Shown here: positions 47,731 through 60,582 of the stretch, one piece after another
Numbering within the stretch: the stretch's first letter is position 1
How the letters are laid out: every line of letters begins with the position of its first letter
Notes under the pieces: model-generated
Database searches by the model: none
What the model was told of the DNA's origin: nothing
The model's input: the letters and a program-made list of their open reading frames with translations, nothing else
Source: Artemia franciscana
Lineage: Eukaryota > Arthropoda > Branchiopoda > Anostraca > Artemiidae
NCBI RefSeq assembly: GCF_032884065.1
Contig: NC_088873.1
Coordinates: forward strand, 36,567,823 to 36,631,822
DNA length: 64,000 bases
Direction: 5' to 3'
Made by a program: the position numbers and the translations under genes

Positions 47731-48880
47731 TTTTGCAAAGCGAAAAAAAAGCTGTTAATGTTGTATCCAGTGGATTCAGGACTCTTTGTTGCACGTTGGT
47801 TTCCGTGAAATAAACACGTTGACCATTCTGTAAATGTACCGCTAAGTGAACAACAGCTGGACTACGTTCATGTATCGGAAATGAAAGAATTTGCCAAACA
47901 GCTTCATTAGTGCTTATGTATCTTCCAGCCTGATATTGTACGATTTCATCGAAATCTTTGATTTCGGGCTGCAATCTAAAAACTGCCATGTCACTGCCTT
48001 TGTTGACGTATTTACATATGTATTTGATTGCCTTTACGGAGTTACAGTATTCAACGTTTATGTGTGCATTAAATGTTTTTGATAATAATGGGGAATATGG
48101 AACAACCCACTGGTTATCTACTTCGATGGTGGTACCGTTACGCTTCTTTATTATTGCTGTTTTACCGCCATCTTCAGTAGATCTTCTTCTATATTGTGGG
48201 TAACCATCATTGCCAGTAATTGTGTTTGATACTATAAGTCGAGAATATTGCTTTGTGCACCTTCCTTTGGCCATGCATGGTGAATTTTCGTTCAGTGCAC
48301 CGCAAGGTCCATGTATCATATTTTTTACAATAATATCATGTAACCCCTTATCGACATTTTTATCAGGTATTTCAGTGGAAATCACATCATCAATTTCGTT
48401 CGAAGTAATTTTTTTATGTAGCCAGATTAGTTTATGTGCGTGTGGCAAACCTCGTTTTTGCCATTCCACTGAGTACATCCAGCATCGCACTGACCCAAAC
48501 ACTTCAAGTTTTACAATGTAGTTTATCAGTGATTTCAACTTTTGCCGGAAGACACGGGCCGTAATGTCATGCCTATGAACCGCCGATTGTCCTTGAAGTA
48601 AAAGCTGCAGTATCTCGTCCCAAGATTGATTACATGTAAATGTAATAAATAAATCTGGACGACCATAGAGACGAACATACGCAATAGCATCTTGAGCATA
48701 TTCATGCATATGACGGGGACTGCCAGCATATGACGAAGGTAAAATTGTTAATCTTCCAACGTTTGTGGTATTACCGTCATTTATAACTGCATCTCGCAAA
48801 TGAATGTATTGTTCAGAGCGGAGCTTGGTCTGATTCAGGCGGATATATAGCAAACGTTCTGATTCAATTTTAGCATACAT
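47696..48880 (-). pseudogene. Helitron HUH replication-initiator (Rep) domain
   Basis: A 394-codon uninterrupted frame encoding the Rep endonuclease that nicks and joins Helitron ends. It begins YAKIESERLLYIRLNQTKL, then YIHLRDAVINDGN and GRLTILPSSYAGSPRHMHEY. Next are the region around DLFITFTCNQSWDEI, the HUH motif in RGLPHAHKLIWL, and the two catalytic tyrosines in AIKYICKYVNKGSD. These key residues are all present. It is listed as a pseudogene because both the N-terminal part and the helicase are in other frames. Confidence 0.88.
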
Positions 48881-48881
48881 A

Positions 48882-49753
48882 TCAAAAAAAGGGATAAATT
48901 TGCCCTTTTACTTTGAAAGTAGACATAAATTGATCTGGATTTTCGATTTGGGCTCCAAACGACGTCATTTGGAAACATGAGTTGTATTTTCTGATTTTTG
49001 ACAAAAAACGCTTAGATTCTGACGTAGTTCCAGTAAGGAAAGTCTTCAATGGCTCTGGTGGTGCAGCCAATAGAGGAAGTTTAACTTTTCCTGAGGCAAG
49101 GCCTTGCAATAGGGACAAATTTTAGACATTGTCCCGATTGGAACACATCTACTCAAGCTATAATCATCGACTGGGTTGTACCTGAATGCCAGGCGATAAC
49201 TTTCAGGTTGCTCTGATTCCTCGGCACGCTTTCTTTTCTTACTTTCTCTATCAGCAGCAAGCCTGATTTCTTGCTGTTCTTGTGATTCCTCGGCACGCTT
49301 TCTTTTCTTACTTTCTCTATCAGCAGCAAGCCTTATTTCTTGCTGTTCTTGTAATTCCTCGGCACGCCTTCTTTTTTCACTTTCTCTTTTAGCAGCAAGT
49401 CTGCTTCCGCGTTGCTCTGGTAGTTCCTCGGCACGCTTTCTGTTCTTTCTTTCTCTATCAGCCTCAAGCCTGTTTCCTTGCTGTTCTTTTGATTCCTCGG
49501 CACGCTTTCTGTTCTTTCTTTCTCTATCAGCCTCAAGCCTGTTTCCTTGCTGTTCTTTTGATTCCTCGGCACGCCTTCTTTTTTCACTTTCTCTTTTAGC
49601 AGCAAGTCTGCTTTCGCGTTGCTCTGGTAGTTCCTCGGCACGCTTTCTTTTCTGACTTTCTCTATCAGCAGCAAGTTTTTTGGCATAGACTCTTTGAGCA
49701 TCTTCATCGGCTTTTGCCATTGTAAGTTCATCAGTCATTGTAAACTTAAACAT
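48882..49753 (-). pseudogene. Helitron protein N-terminus with seven charged 23-residue repeats
   Basis: Starts MFKFTMTDELTMAKADEDAQ (ATG at 49753). About seven units of 23 residues follow, of the form RLAADRESKKRKRAEESQEQ, encoded by a 69-bp tandem repeat (49205-49680). The frame then reads MSKICPYCKALPQ, the start of the family's zinc-binding N-terminal region, and shifts near 49100. Frame 49118-48882 continues with GKVKLPLLAAPPEPLKTFLT and IRKYNSCFQMTSFGA. The repeats look like a charged helical stalk. Their number could vary between copies, since the copy at 38283 keeps about one. Confidence 0.75.
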
Positions 49754-49912
49754 TAATAGATTTCTACGTGAACATATGTCTTAAATATCTTGAATGACGT
49801 CACCGTCAAAGCAAAAATGACGACAACTAATTCCATGACGTCAGCCGACACAGAAACATGACGTCACCTGTTCCACAGACAGACAGACAGACAACTTATT
49901 TTTATATATATA

Positions 49913-51482
49913 CTAGCTGTTGGGGTGGCGCTTCGCGCCACCCCAACACCTAGTTGGTGGGGGCGCTTCGCGCCCCCCCCAAGCCCCCCCGCGCGCGTAA
50001 GTCGTTACGCGCCATAATAGTTACGCGCCATTGTAGTTGTGTCCCTATGTCCCACCTGTGAATATAGATATATATATATATATATATGGTTTTAACTACG
50101 TAAAACTTGCGAATATACAACATTCTTTGCTGTCCCATTGTCTTTGCATATAAATAGATTGTCAGGTTATCCCCCTGTTTCCCCCGGTGTCCCCGTTGTA
50201 GTTGTGTCCCTGTGTCCCGGTCGTCATTTATATTCCCTGTGTCCCGGGTCCCGGTCATCATTTGTATCCCGGTGTCCCGGTCTGTATATACATTCGTTTT
50301 TTAGTTTTGTTTTTCTCCTTTATTTTTTTCCTTTTTTTTTCTTTTTTAGCTTATTTAGATTTTTAGATTTTTTAGTTTTTTTTATTAGTTTTTAGTTTTT
50401 ATTTCTTTTTAGTTTTTTTGTCCCGGTCGTCATTTATATCCCCCTGTTTCCCCCGGTGTCCCCGTTGTAGTTGTGTCCCTGTGTCCCGGTCGTTATTTAT
50501 ATTCCCTGTGTCCCGGTCGTCATTTGTATCCCGGTGTACCGGTCTGTATATACATTCGTTTTTTAGTTTTGTTTTTCTCCTTTATTTTTTTCCTTTTTTT
50601 TTCTTTTTTAGTTTATTTAGATTTTTAGATTTTTTAGTTTTTTTATTAGTTTTTAGTTTTTTTTTCTTTTTAGTTTTTTTGTAGTTTTTACCTTCTTTTT
50701 AGTTTTGTTAATTTTTTTTTTTACTTGTGTCCTGGTCGTCATTTATACTCCCTGTGTCCCGGTGCTTTGTTGATTGCTAATCGAACATTCCTTTTGTCCT
50801 GGTCGCTTTCTCTTTGAGTGTCGTCATTTATTTTTTTCTTTTTTAGTTCTTTTAGTTTTTACCTTTTTTAGTTTTTTTTTAGTTTTTAGTTTTTTTAGTT
50901 TTTTACCTTTTTTTAGTTTTTTTAGTTTTTTAGCTTTTTTATTTTTTTTATTAGTTTTTAGTTTTTTTGTAGTTTTTGCCTTTTTTTTTAGTTTTTTGTC
51001 CTGGTCGCTTTCTCTTTGAGTGTCGTCATTTATTAGTTTTTTCCTTTTTTTTTTTAGTTTTTTATTGGTTTTTACCTTTATTTTAGCTTATTTTTCAGTT
51101 TTTTCCTTTTTTTTAGTTTTTTTTTATTTTTTATTTTTTTTAGTTTTTTACCTTTTTTTAGTTTTTTTAGTTTTTTTAGTTTTTTAGCTTTTTTACTTTT
51201 TTTATTAGTTTTTAGTTTTTTTTTGTAGTTTTTGCCTTTTTTTAGTTTTTTCAGTTTTTTTTTTAGTTTTTTATTGGTTTTTACCTTTATAGTTTTTTTA
51301 GTTTTTTAGCTTTTTTATTTTTTTTATTAGTTTTTAGTTTTTTTTGTAGTTTTTGCCTTTTTTTAGTTTTTTCAGTTTTGACGTCACCTAATCCAGTTTT
51401 TTCAGGTGACGTCACCTGACACATCCATCCACACATCCATCCACACATCCACAGACAGACAACTTATTTTTATATATATAGA
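49913..51482 (-). mobile_element. Helitron H9, non-autonomous, complete ends
   Basis: The 3' hairpin and CTAG lie at 49913-49916 and the 5' TC at 51482, on the minus strand. It sits exactly at the 5' end of H8. The interior is a duplicated block of GACCGGGACAC units and T-rich tract (50170-50400 and 50420-50700) and long TTTTTAG low-complexity sequence to 51370. One more TGACGTCA lies near 51408. Confidence 0.85.
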
Positions 51483-52812
51483 AGATATAGATAGAAGATA
51501 TGTCCCGCGCGCGTAAGTCGTTACGCGCCATATTAGTTACGCGCCATTGTAGTTGTGTCCCTATGTCCCACCTGTGAATATAGATATATATATATATATA
51601 TATATATGTTTTTAACTACGTAAAACTTGCGAATATACAACATTCTTTGCTGTCCCATTGTCTGTGCATATAAATAGATTTTCAGGTTTACCGACTCTTG
51701 AACATGCAACATATAATGGTCCATGGGAAAACAATCCGTATTCAGATCTATACCTCATGATTCTAATGATTGCCCTTGAGCTTTGTTGATGGTGATTGCT
51801 AATCGACCATTCCCTGAGTCGCCATCGTCATTTATATATCCCCCTGTGCACCCCGGCGTCCCCTTTGTAGTTATGTCCCTGTGTCCCGGTCGTCATTTAT
51901 ATTCCCTGTGTCCCGGTCGTCATTTGTGTCCCGGTGTTCCAGTCCGTGATTTCTCTTTGAGTGTCCCGGGCGTCATTTATATTCCTTGTGTCCCGGTGTC
52001 CCGGTCGTCATTTATATCCCCCTGTGCCCCCCGGCGTCCCCATTGTAGTTGTGTCCCTGTGTCCCGGTCGTCATTTATATTCCCTGTGTCCCGGTCGTCA
52101 TTTGTATCCCGGTGTCCCGGTCTGTATATACATTCGTTTTTTAGTTTTGTTTTTCTCCTTTATTTTTTTCCTTTTTTCTTTTTTTTCTTTTTTAGTTTAT
52201 TTAGATTTTTAGATTTTTTAGTTTTTTTATTAGTTTTTAGTTTTTTTGTAGTTTTTACAATTTTTTTAGTTTTTTTAGTTTTTTTTTTTACTTATGTCCT
52301 GGTCGTCATTTATACTCCCTGTGTCCCGGTCGTCATTTGTGTCTCGGTGCTTTGTTGATTGCTAATTTATATTATATTTATATTTATATTTTTTATATTT
52401 ATTAATATTTTTTTAGTTTTCTTTTTCTCTTATTTTTCAGTTTTTTCCTTTTTTTTAGTTTTTTCTTTTTTAGTTTTTAGTTTTTTTTTTGTTTTTTACC
52501 TTTTTTTAGTTTTTTTAGTTTTTTTAGTTTTTTAGCTTTTTTAGTTTTTTTATTAGTTTTTAGTTTTTTTTTTTAGTTTTTGCCTTTTTTTAGTTTTTTC
52601 AGTTTTTTTTAGTTTTTAGTTTTTTACCTTTTTTTAGTTTTTTTTAGTTTTTTTTCTTTTTAGTTTTTTTTGTAGTTTTTACCTTTTTTAGTTTTTTTTC
52701 TTCTTTTGTATTAGTGTGAAATAATTCAGACGTCATATGCGGACAAACACGACGTCACTCGACAGACAGACAGACAGACATAACCCACAAACAACTTATT
52801 TTTATATATATT
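51483..52812 (-). mobile_element. Helitron H10, 3' hairpin missing
   Basis: Begins at GTCCCGCGCGCGTAAGTCG inside the 3' region, so the terminal hairpin is absent. It continues with the helicase-end fragment (51610-51800), the minisatellite (51820-52340) and the T-rich tract, and ends with ACAACTTATTTTTATATATA near 52812 (5' end). Confidence 0.75.
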
Positions 52813-53238
52813 TATTCATATTTTTTTAGTTTTCTTTTTCTCTTTTATTTTTCAGTTTTTTCCTTTTTTTTAGTTTTTTTCTTTTTTAGTTTTTAGTTTT
52901 TTTTAGTTTTTTACCTTTTTTTAGTTTTTTTTAGTTTTTTTAGTTTTTTAGCTTTTTTATTTTTTTATTAGTTTTTATTTTTTTTTGTAGTTTTTGCCTT
53001 TTTTTATTTTTTTCATTTTTTTTTAGTTATTAGATTTTTACCTTTTTTTAGTTTTTTTTAGTTTTTTAGCTTTTTTAGTTTTTTTTTTCTTTTTAGTTTT
53101 TTTTTGTAGTTTTTACCTTTTTTAGTTTTTTTCTTCTTTTGTATTAGTGTGAAATAATTCAGACGTCATATGCGGACAAACATGACGTCACCTGATCCAC
53201 AGATCCACACACAGACAACTTATTTTTATATATATAGA
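52813..53238 (-). mobile_element. Helitron H11, 5' fragment
   Basis: Low-complexity TTTTTAG sequence followed by CAGACGTCATATGCGGACAA and ACAACTTATTTTTATATATATAGA. It is almost the same as the last 400 bp of H10, so it is a duplicated 5' end. Confidence 0.7.
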
Positions 53239-55530
53239 TATATATTTAACTACGTAAAACTTGCGAATATACAACATTCTTCGCTGTCCTATTGTCTGTC
53301 CATATAAATAGATTGTCAGGTTTACCAACTCTTGAACATGCAACATAATAATTGTCCATGGGAAAACAATTCGTATTCATATCTATACCGCATTTTTCTA
53401 ACGATTGCCCTTGAGCTTTGTTGATGGTGATTGCTAATCGAACATTCCCTGTGTCCCCGTCGTCATCTATATATCCCCCTGTGCCCCCGGCGTCCCCGTT
53501 GGAGTTGTGTCCCTGTGTCCAGGTCGTCATTTATATTCCCTGTGTCCCGGTCGTCATTTGTGTCCCTTTATCCCAGTCTGTAAATTCTCTTAGAGTGTCC
53601 TGGTCGTCATTTATATAGATATATAGATACAGTTTCATTTCAGTTTTTTTTCTTTTTTAGTTTTTCTTTTCTTATTTTTTTCTTTTTTAGTTTTTCTTTT
53701 TTAAGTTTCTTCTTTTTATTGATAATAAACCTCAAATTTTGGGTATCTGTTTTAAGGTTTTCGAATTACCTTAATCTTTTGTCAAAATATATTGAAACAT
53801 TTGTGGAATTCCCAGTTTTTTTAGTTTTTTCTTTTTTTTTAGCTGTTTAGGTTTTTTTTAGTTTTTTTTTTCTTTTTAGTTTTTTACCTTTTTATTTTTT
53901 TTACATTTTTCCTTTTTAAGTTTTTTTCTTTTTTTAATTTTTTATTTAGTTTTTTTTTTTAGTTTTTTCTTTTTAGTTTTGTTTTTAGTTTTTTACCATT
54001 TTTGTTTTTTCGAATTACTTTAACCTATTGTCAAAATATTTCGAAATATTTATGCAATTTCCAGTTTTTACATTCTAGTTTGTTTTCTTTTATATATATA
54101 GAAGATATAATCTGGCGTAATGGACGGACAACTTATTTTTATATATATTGTCAAAATATATTGAAATATTTGTGCAATTCCCAGTTTTTTTTTTTAGTTT
54201 TTTCTTTTTTTAGTTTTTAGCTTTTTTAGTTTTTTTTTAGTTTTTTATCTTTTTTATTTTTTTACGTTTTTTCTTTTTAGGTTTTTTCTTTTTTTAATTT
54301 TTTTAATTTTTAATTTTTTTTTTTTAGTTTTTTCTTTTTAGTTTTTTTTTAGTTTTTTACCATTTTTCTTTTTTCAAATTACTTTAATCTATTGTCAAAA
54401 TATTTCGAAATATTTATGCAATTTCCGGTTTTTACATTCTAGTTTGTTTTCTTTTATATATATAGAAGATATAATCTGGCGTAACGGACAGACAACTTAT
54501 TTTTATATATATATAGATAACGCAATCATCATCGCTATCATTTTCAGTTTTGATATGTTTTGACTCTCGCTGTCCAGGTGGATTTTCATCTAACTGCGCG
54601 GTTTTGCGTTCAAATACCGTTAATGACGTCACCTTCAAAGCAAAAATGATGGCAACCAATTTCATGACGTCAGCCGAAACATGACGTCACCTGATCCACA
54701 GATCCACAGACAACTTATTTATATATATATATAGATAAGATATAATCAGGCGTAACAGACATAGTGTAACAGACATAAAAGACAGACAACTTATTTTTAT
54801 TTATATAGATTTTTATATATAGATACAGTTTCTTCTTTAGTTTTTTTCTTTTTTAGTTTTTTCTTTTTTTTAGTTTCTTCTTTTTATTGATTTGTTTTCT
54901 TCAATTTGTCAATGTTCATTCTAACATTGACGCTTGGAAAAATCTTTACGTGCCAAGCATGCTAAAGTTCCCACAATTTATATTAAACCTCAAAATTTGG
55001 GGTATCTGTTTTAAGGTTTTCGGATTACTTTAATCTATTGTCAAAATATATTGAAATATTTGTGCAATTCCCAGTTTTTTTTTGTTTTTTCTTTTTTTTA
55101 GTTTTTTAGCTTTTTTTAGTTTTTTTTAGTTTTTTATCTTTTTTATTTTTGTACGTTTTTTCTTTTTAGGTTTTTTCTTTTTTTAATCTTTTTAATTTTT
55201 ATTTTTTTTTTTAGTTTTTTCTTTTTAGTTTTTTTTTTAGTTTTTTACCATTTTTCTTTTTCCGAATTACTTTAATCAATTGTCAAAATATTTTGAAATA
55301 TTTATGCAATTTCCAGTTTTTACATTCTAGTTTGTTTTCTTTTATATATGTAGAAGATATAATCTGGCGTAACGGACAGACAACTTATTTTTATATATAT
55401 AGATAGATAGAAGATATAATCTGGCGTAACAGACATAGTGTAACAGACATAACACACATACAACTTATTTTTATATAGATAAGATATTCACAGGTGGGAA
55501 ACAAGGACACAACTACAATGGCGCGTAACT
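53239..55530. mobile_element. Mosaic of Helitron fragments
   Basis: Contains a helicase-end fragment (53246-53420), minisatellite units (53440-53610), several blocks of the GTCAAAATATTTCGAAATATTT repeat, and a partial charged ORF on the minus strand (54530-54620). Six copies of the 5'-end word ACAACTTATTTTTATAT lie near 54130, 54495, 54715, 54785, 55385 and 55465. The last piece (55485-55530) is a plus-strand Helitron 3' region, cut at GGCGCGTAACTAAT by the LINE. Confidence 0.7.
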
Positions 55531-55837
55531 AATAGTAGTAGTAGTACTAGTATTAGTAGTAGTAGTAGTAGTAGAACAATTTTATTAGAAATAAACATTT
55601 CTTAATCAATAGCACAACATAAGCGAAGCTTGCGAGGCTGTGCTAAATTCAAAGAAAATAAGGAGACAATATGGAAATAAGAAAATATGGAGAATGAGAC
55701 CATATAACGAAATAAAAAAAAAAGGAAAAAAAGACATAAACAATACACTACCTTGCATGACCCCAAGACAACAAAAAGAACAAACAAAAAAATACATAAA
55801 TATTACAAATGAATAACCTATGCAAAAATTATTTTAG

Positions 55838-58800
55838 TTAATCTGTTTCAAAAGTATACCTACCGAGCAACTCCACACGTAAATCAGACTTAAACTGGCC
55901 AAGGCTCCCTATTTCCTTGATATCTATACTCAGTTTATTCCAAAGTTTTGAAGCTCTGTAAATAAGTAAAAAAGAAGACCTACTTGAAACTAATCGAGGA
56001 GCCTCAGTATTACCTCTTATCCGAGTAATGTGGTGGTGAACATCAGACCTCACACAAAATATTCCTGTAAAAAAATCAGGAAGGCTATCACTATAATACT
56101 TATAGTGATAAATATATAAAAATCAACGTATAAAAATCACGTAATCCAGCTGCAGGCATTATATTTAAGTCTCTATACACACACCTCAAAGACTCCTGGT
56201 TCCCAACACCACAAAAAACACGGATAGCATTATTCTGGATTACACGGATTGGACGAACTATCGAAGGGAAAGTACCACGCCAAATCGACGAGCAATACAA
56301 AATATAAGGGTGAATCAGGGAAAAGTGTAACAATCGTAGAACATTTGGGGGGAAAGTATGTTTTAATTTGCGCATGATACCTAAGTTACGTGACAATATT
56401 TTCGAAACTTACTTCACGTGATCTTTAAATGATAGAGTTTCATCAACACTGATTCCGAGGTTTTTGGTGAATCTTGTTTGTTTAATAATTCCCCGATCCG
56501 AAATCATTTCCGTAAACCAAGGGTAAAAATTCGGAGATCGAGAGAAAATAACAAAATTTGACTTATCTATATTCCGGTCAAGGTGGTTTATTTCAAGCCA
56601 TGAACATATCCTGCTCATTGCTGCATTTATCGTTGACTTGAGCAGTTGTTCTGTAGGGGGCAACACACACCAAGTTTGTCTCATCAGCAAATAAGGGCTT
56701 AGTAAGCTGGGGCTTACTCGGACCGTTGTCAACAAAGTCGTCAATTCAGGGCAGAGCTTTCACAACATGCGGTAGATTATTAATAAAAATTGAAAACAGA
56801 CTCGGACCCAGTACGGATCCTTGAGGAACCCCCTAATTAACAACACTTTTACTAGACAAAAATCCATGTAAATTGACATACTGCTGTCTATTTTGAAGAT
56901 AACTGCAAAGCAAACCCAATGTAGCACCCCTTAATCCATAAAATTCACATTTTTTTAATATTATTCGATGGTCAACAGTGTCAATCGCCTTAATTAAGTC
57001 CAAAAATACACCAGCTACCCTAAGCTTTTTATCAAGAGCATCATTAATTATAGTAGTAATAAATGAAATCGCCATTGTTGTTCTGTTGTTCTGCCCTTCC
57101 TGAAACCAAACTGATTTGGATGTAGAAGTTTCTGACGCTCCAAATGCTCATAAATTCTAATATTAATACATTTTTCTAAAACTCGTGAAACAACAGGTAA
57201 TAATGAAATTGGTCTATAATTCCCCAAATCATTCTTGTTACCACCCTTAAACACAGGAGTTATCCTTGCAATTTTAAGACAATTGGGGAACTTCCCTTGC
57301 TTAAAACAAGCATTAATATATGTGAAATGCTTGGAAACGCGGCTTTTAAACAAGAAGGTTAATGGAATCACTCCCAGCCGAAGAACTTTTCATCTCAAAG
57401 ATAATCTTGCGAACTTCATCATGAGTGACGGATCTTAGATACATTGATACATCGACAGAAATACCCATACAAGTCTCAAGCAGAGGATCATTATCAGAAG
57501 CTACTGTAGTACGAGAAAAACGAGCCCCAACAGTTGCAAAATGTTCCGAAAGGGCATTACAAATTACATCAGGCTCATTCGATTTTAACCCATCACGTAG
57601 TAGCTTCATCAGGCAGAACCGGATATGTTGAAGATATAACACTTTTAATAATTTTCCAAGTTTTAGCTGGGTTACCACAAGCATCTTTGAATTTACACTC
57701 AAAATATTTTTTCTTCGCGTTTCTCAAAAGTTTATTAAGAGCATTTCTATAATTTTTATAAATTCTTGTGCAAACTGGATCATTTTCATTCCTTATTGAA
57801 TCCCTATATAACTGGTCTTTCTTACTTATGCACCGCAGAAGACTAGGTGACAACCACGGCTTTTTGGTTATCTTTTTCCTTGACCTTGTCCGATTCATTA
57901 CACAAGTTTTACTCAAAATAGAGATCAATGTATCATAACATCTCTGAAAACTTATATTTATATCATCTAGATTTTCAACTACATTATTCCAACCAACATT
58001 AGAAATCTCTTGTTGAAACTTTTCTAAGTTACCCTGGTTGAGCACAGGTAACATACTCATTTTCAGTCTAGGGCCTTGCTGCCTCAGGAAACAAAACTTT
58101 AAAACTCGCAGAAATCCCAAAATGGTCAGAAACATCAGTAACAATAACCCCTGGATCTGAAAATTTAGAATTAGAAAAAATATTATCAAGTAGCTTTGCC
58201 GTTAAAGTGGCAACAAGCGTACAAATATTAATAGTGGGAAATAAACTATATGACATGCAAAGCTGTAGGAAGTCCATAGGAGTATTCGAATTCATATCGT
58301 TAAGGTCAATTATTAAAGTCCCAAAGCATGAAGAATGGGTGCGAACCAGTAGGTAGTTTATCCAACTGTTCCTCCAAAATATCCAAAAAGGCCGGTATAG
58401 ACTCAGATGGTGGTCTATATAGTACAACAACATAAATATATTTTGGCTTAAGCCTGAGCTGAAGAATAAGTGGCTCAAATAACATCTCGTGAAACAGCAC
58501 TAGATCACTTCTTACCAAAACCTCGATATCGCTCCGTATATAAGCTCCAATACCTCCATGTTGACGAAATTGACGATTCCTATGATAAAATGTATACCCT
58601 GGAATATCCAAGAGAGCAGAGTTATGCTCATTTAGCCATGTTTCTGTGAGACCAATAACCTGAAAAATGGAAAGTTCACATACCTCGCTTAAAAAATTAA
58701 AAGATGAATTCAAACCCTGGCAGTTGAGATGGAAAACTCTGAGATCTTCAGAATCACCATCACTATTCCCCGACCTCAAACCATCTTTAAATAGGTACTT

Positions 58801-58953
58801 TGAATTACAAGAAACATATTGACCAGCAATCCCACTATCATAATCCCGGTGGAGCTGCTCCTTAAACATACTACCAAAATCCACAAATGAAGCTTCCAAA
58901 TTTTTAAGACGGCTGTTGCCCGGGGTGCCACGATCATCATCAACCATATTCAT
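55838..58953 (-). pseudogene. LINE ORF2 (endonuclease and reverse transcriptase), frameshifted
   Basis: Read in order on the minus strand. Endonuclease: VFHLNCQGLNSSFNFLSEVC, GLTETWLNEHN, GGIGAYIRSD, VVLYRPPSES, then LLDNIFSNSKF and VTDVSDHFGISASF. Linker: KKPWLSPSLLRCISKKDQLY. Reverse transcriptase: IARITPVFKGGNKNDLGNYR, PISLLPVVSRVLEKCIN, HPNQFGFRKGRTTEQ, then VFLDLIKAIDTVDHR. The polymerase box is LFADETNLV, so the second catalytic Asp is Glu. The C-terminal part (MSRNLGIMRKLKHTFPPNVL, FRxASKLWNKLS-like) follows. At least six frame changes are visible, so it is inactive. Confidence 0.85.
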
Positions 58954-59148
58954 ACAATTTTACAACAAAGTAATATGGCCTCATCTCCACAACAAAACAA
59001 AAAGGAAAAAAAAGCAACTAAACAAGGACAAAATAGAATATAACAAACAACAAAAGAATGACACTTTCCATCTCGGAAAAAAAAGAAACAGGCCGTATTT
59101 GGTTTGCCCGGAACGAAATCATATACAAGTCACCAAATACAACGGCTA

Positions 59149-59795
59149 CTAATTCCCACAATCACATAACCATATCAACAATTTTCTTATTTCTTTTCTT
59201 GATACAACCATTGCGACAAAATAGCAAGTTTTATTTTTTATTAATTTTATCATTAATTGTTTTTTAATTGTTTTTTTCAATAACAAATAAGCACTCACTA
59301 ATTTTAACAGCAGCAAACAAAAACTAAGAATCCAACAAAATCTTAGCATTGTACCAAGGCACTTTAATAACACGGTTGTCCTTTTAAACAGAGATGCTGG
59401 GTGGTAGGGTAGGAGGTACCCAGCATTCCACACCTTTATCCACCAAACGCTTACGTAACCCAAGTAATTCTTTACGCAAAACCCGCACACGCGGTGAGAC
59501 ATCATCACTAATAAAAACAGACTTATAAACACCGAACTCTTTCCCTTTTAATTTTTTCGCATTACTTAGAATCAAGAAACGCGCCTGGAGACTATCCACC
59601 CTAATTTTAACAAACTCTTGGAACAGTGAGCCACAGTGAATGGTGGCAACTTGTCAGCTGGGAGTGACAAACCAGTTACAATCACCTCGGAAACCCGAGA
59701 TGCAGCCTCATTCAAGGTGACATCATTAAGGCCCCAAAACAGCAAATTATGCAACTTGTCCCGATTTTCATCAACAACTTTTTATCAATTGATTT
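59149..59795 (-). pseudogene. LINE ORF1 C-terminal part
   Basis: The minus strand reads VDENRDKLHNLLFWGLNDVT, then EAASRVSEVIVTGLSLPADK. After a frameshift comes ARFLILSNAKKLKGKEFGVY, then FISDDVSPRVRVLRKELLGL. This resembles the RRM-like C-terminal half of L1/CR1-type ORF1 proteins, which bind LINE RNA. Just upstream of VDENR the frame hits stops (near 59795), where foreign DNA begins. Confidence 0.65.
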
Positions 59796-59800
59796 TTTCA

Positions 59801-60582
59801 ATTTTTGATTTTTATCAATTAGCCAAAGTAGGCAATTAGGGGCCTCTGAAAATAGTCTACCTGAATAGGTATTTTGGATCTTCATTCTACCATTTAGCCC
59901 AAAACTGCACTGTTTATATTTAAGTATGGTAACTGTTTAAATAAGCATACCTCTACTGTACCATTGCTAGTTTTGGAATAAAAAAAGCAGGAACCTTTAT
60001 TGTATTTTTTTTTTAACCTGTAGGCTACTCTACCAAAATCAGGATAATTACTGACATGGGTAGTACCTGACAAAGTCAGTGACAAGTATCCCACAGCCTG
60101 AAATTCTGTGGAGGATAAGCGTTCCTTTATATCTATCATGGCCATGGGTAATTTTGTAGTAGCTTACCAGATGGTTACTCTTCTTAAAGAGATGACAGGC
60201 GCACACATCTTTGTGATCAGAGTTTTCACTGTCTTTGTCACCGTGTTTATTGGAATATCAGTACATATTTCGATCACCCATGCATTATTTACTGCTATCA
60301 CATAACACAGTTTTTCAGGGAAATCTCTTTAGGAAATCCGTACTTCTGTGTTGTGTGATTGTAGAAGGGAATCTCTGGTTTTTTGTCAGCATCTGTTTAC
60401 CTGATCAAGGGTAAAGCTAACAAAAAAAATCCCAAAGTAAAATTACTATCTAGCCTAGTATGCTTGTCATTCTTACCGTGAAAAAAGCTAGTTTTAATCC
60501 TCTTTTTTGATTTACCATACGTAGTAGAGAGTAGCTAGTAGATACATGGAATTATATGCTATATATCGTTTTTAAGGACAAA
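59801..60582 (+). other. Presumed 5' noncoding part of the hAT element
   Basis: No conserved frame. It lies between the broken LINE ORF1 and the hAT transposase start. I could not find matching terminal inverted repeats. Confidence 0.4.

Larger units (their letters stand above)
45633..49910 (-). mobile_element. Helitron H8, degraded autonomous copy
   Basis: The only copy with a near-complete coding part on the minus strand: 5' end near 49910, three TGACGTCA sites, charged N-terminus (49753-49046), HUH Rep (48880-47696) and PIF1-like helicase (47730-45660). Frameshifts separate the pieces. No 3' hairpin follows the last codons near 45660. Instead a GATA run and H7 follow, so the 3' end is lost or displaced. 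It is probably the source type for H1-H7, which keep its ends. Confidence 0.88.
55531..59800 (-). mobile_element. Decayed non-LTR retrotransposon (LINE) with (CTA)n tail
   Basis: On the minus strand, an ORF1 remnant (59754-59384) is followed by endonuclease (58953-58068) and reverse transcriptase (57702-55838), broken by many frameshifts. It ends in CTACTACTA repeats (55531-55573). The insertion lies in Helitron DNA, so it is younger than that Helitron piece. The domain order and lack of RNase H fit the CR1/jockey superfamily. The ORF1 N-terminus seems to continue at 63998-63804, beyond a hAT insertion. Confidence 0.82.

Noticed and set aside
49210-49680. CRISPR-like regular repeats of 69 bp
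   Set aside because: The units are directly adjacent coding repeats without unique spacers, in a eukaryotic transposon.
59894-60145. A minus-strand frame of 83 codons near the hAT start
   Set aside because: No conserved motif, and it lies in the noncoding flank between two transposons.
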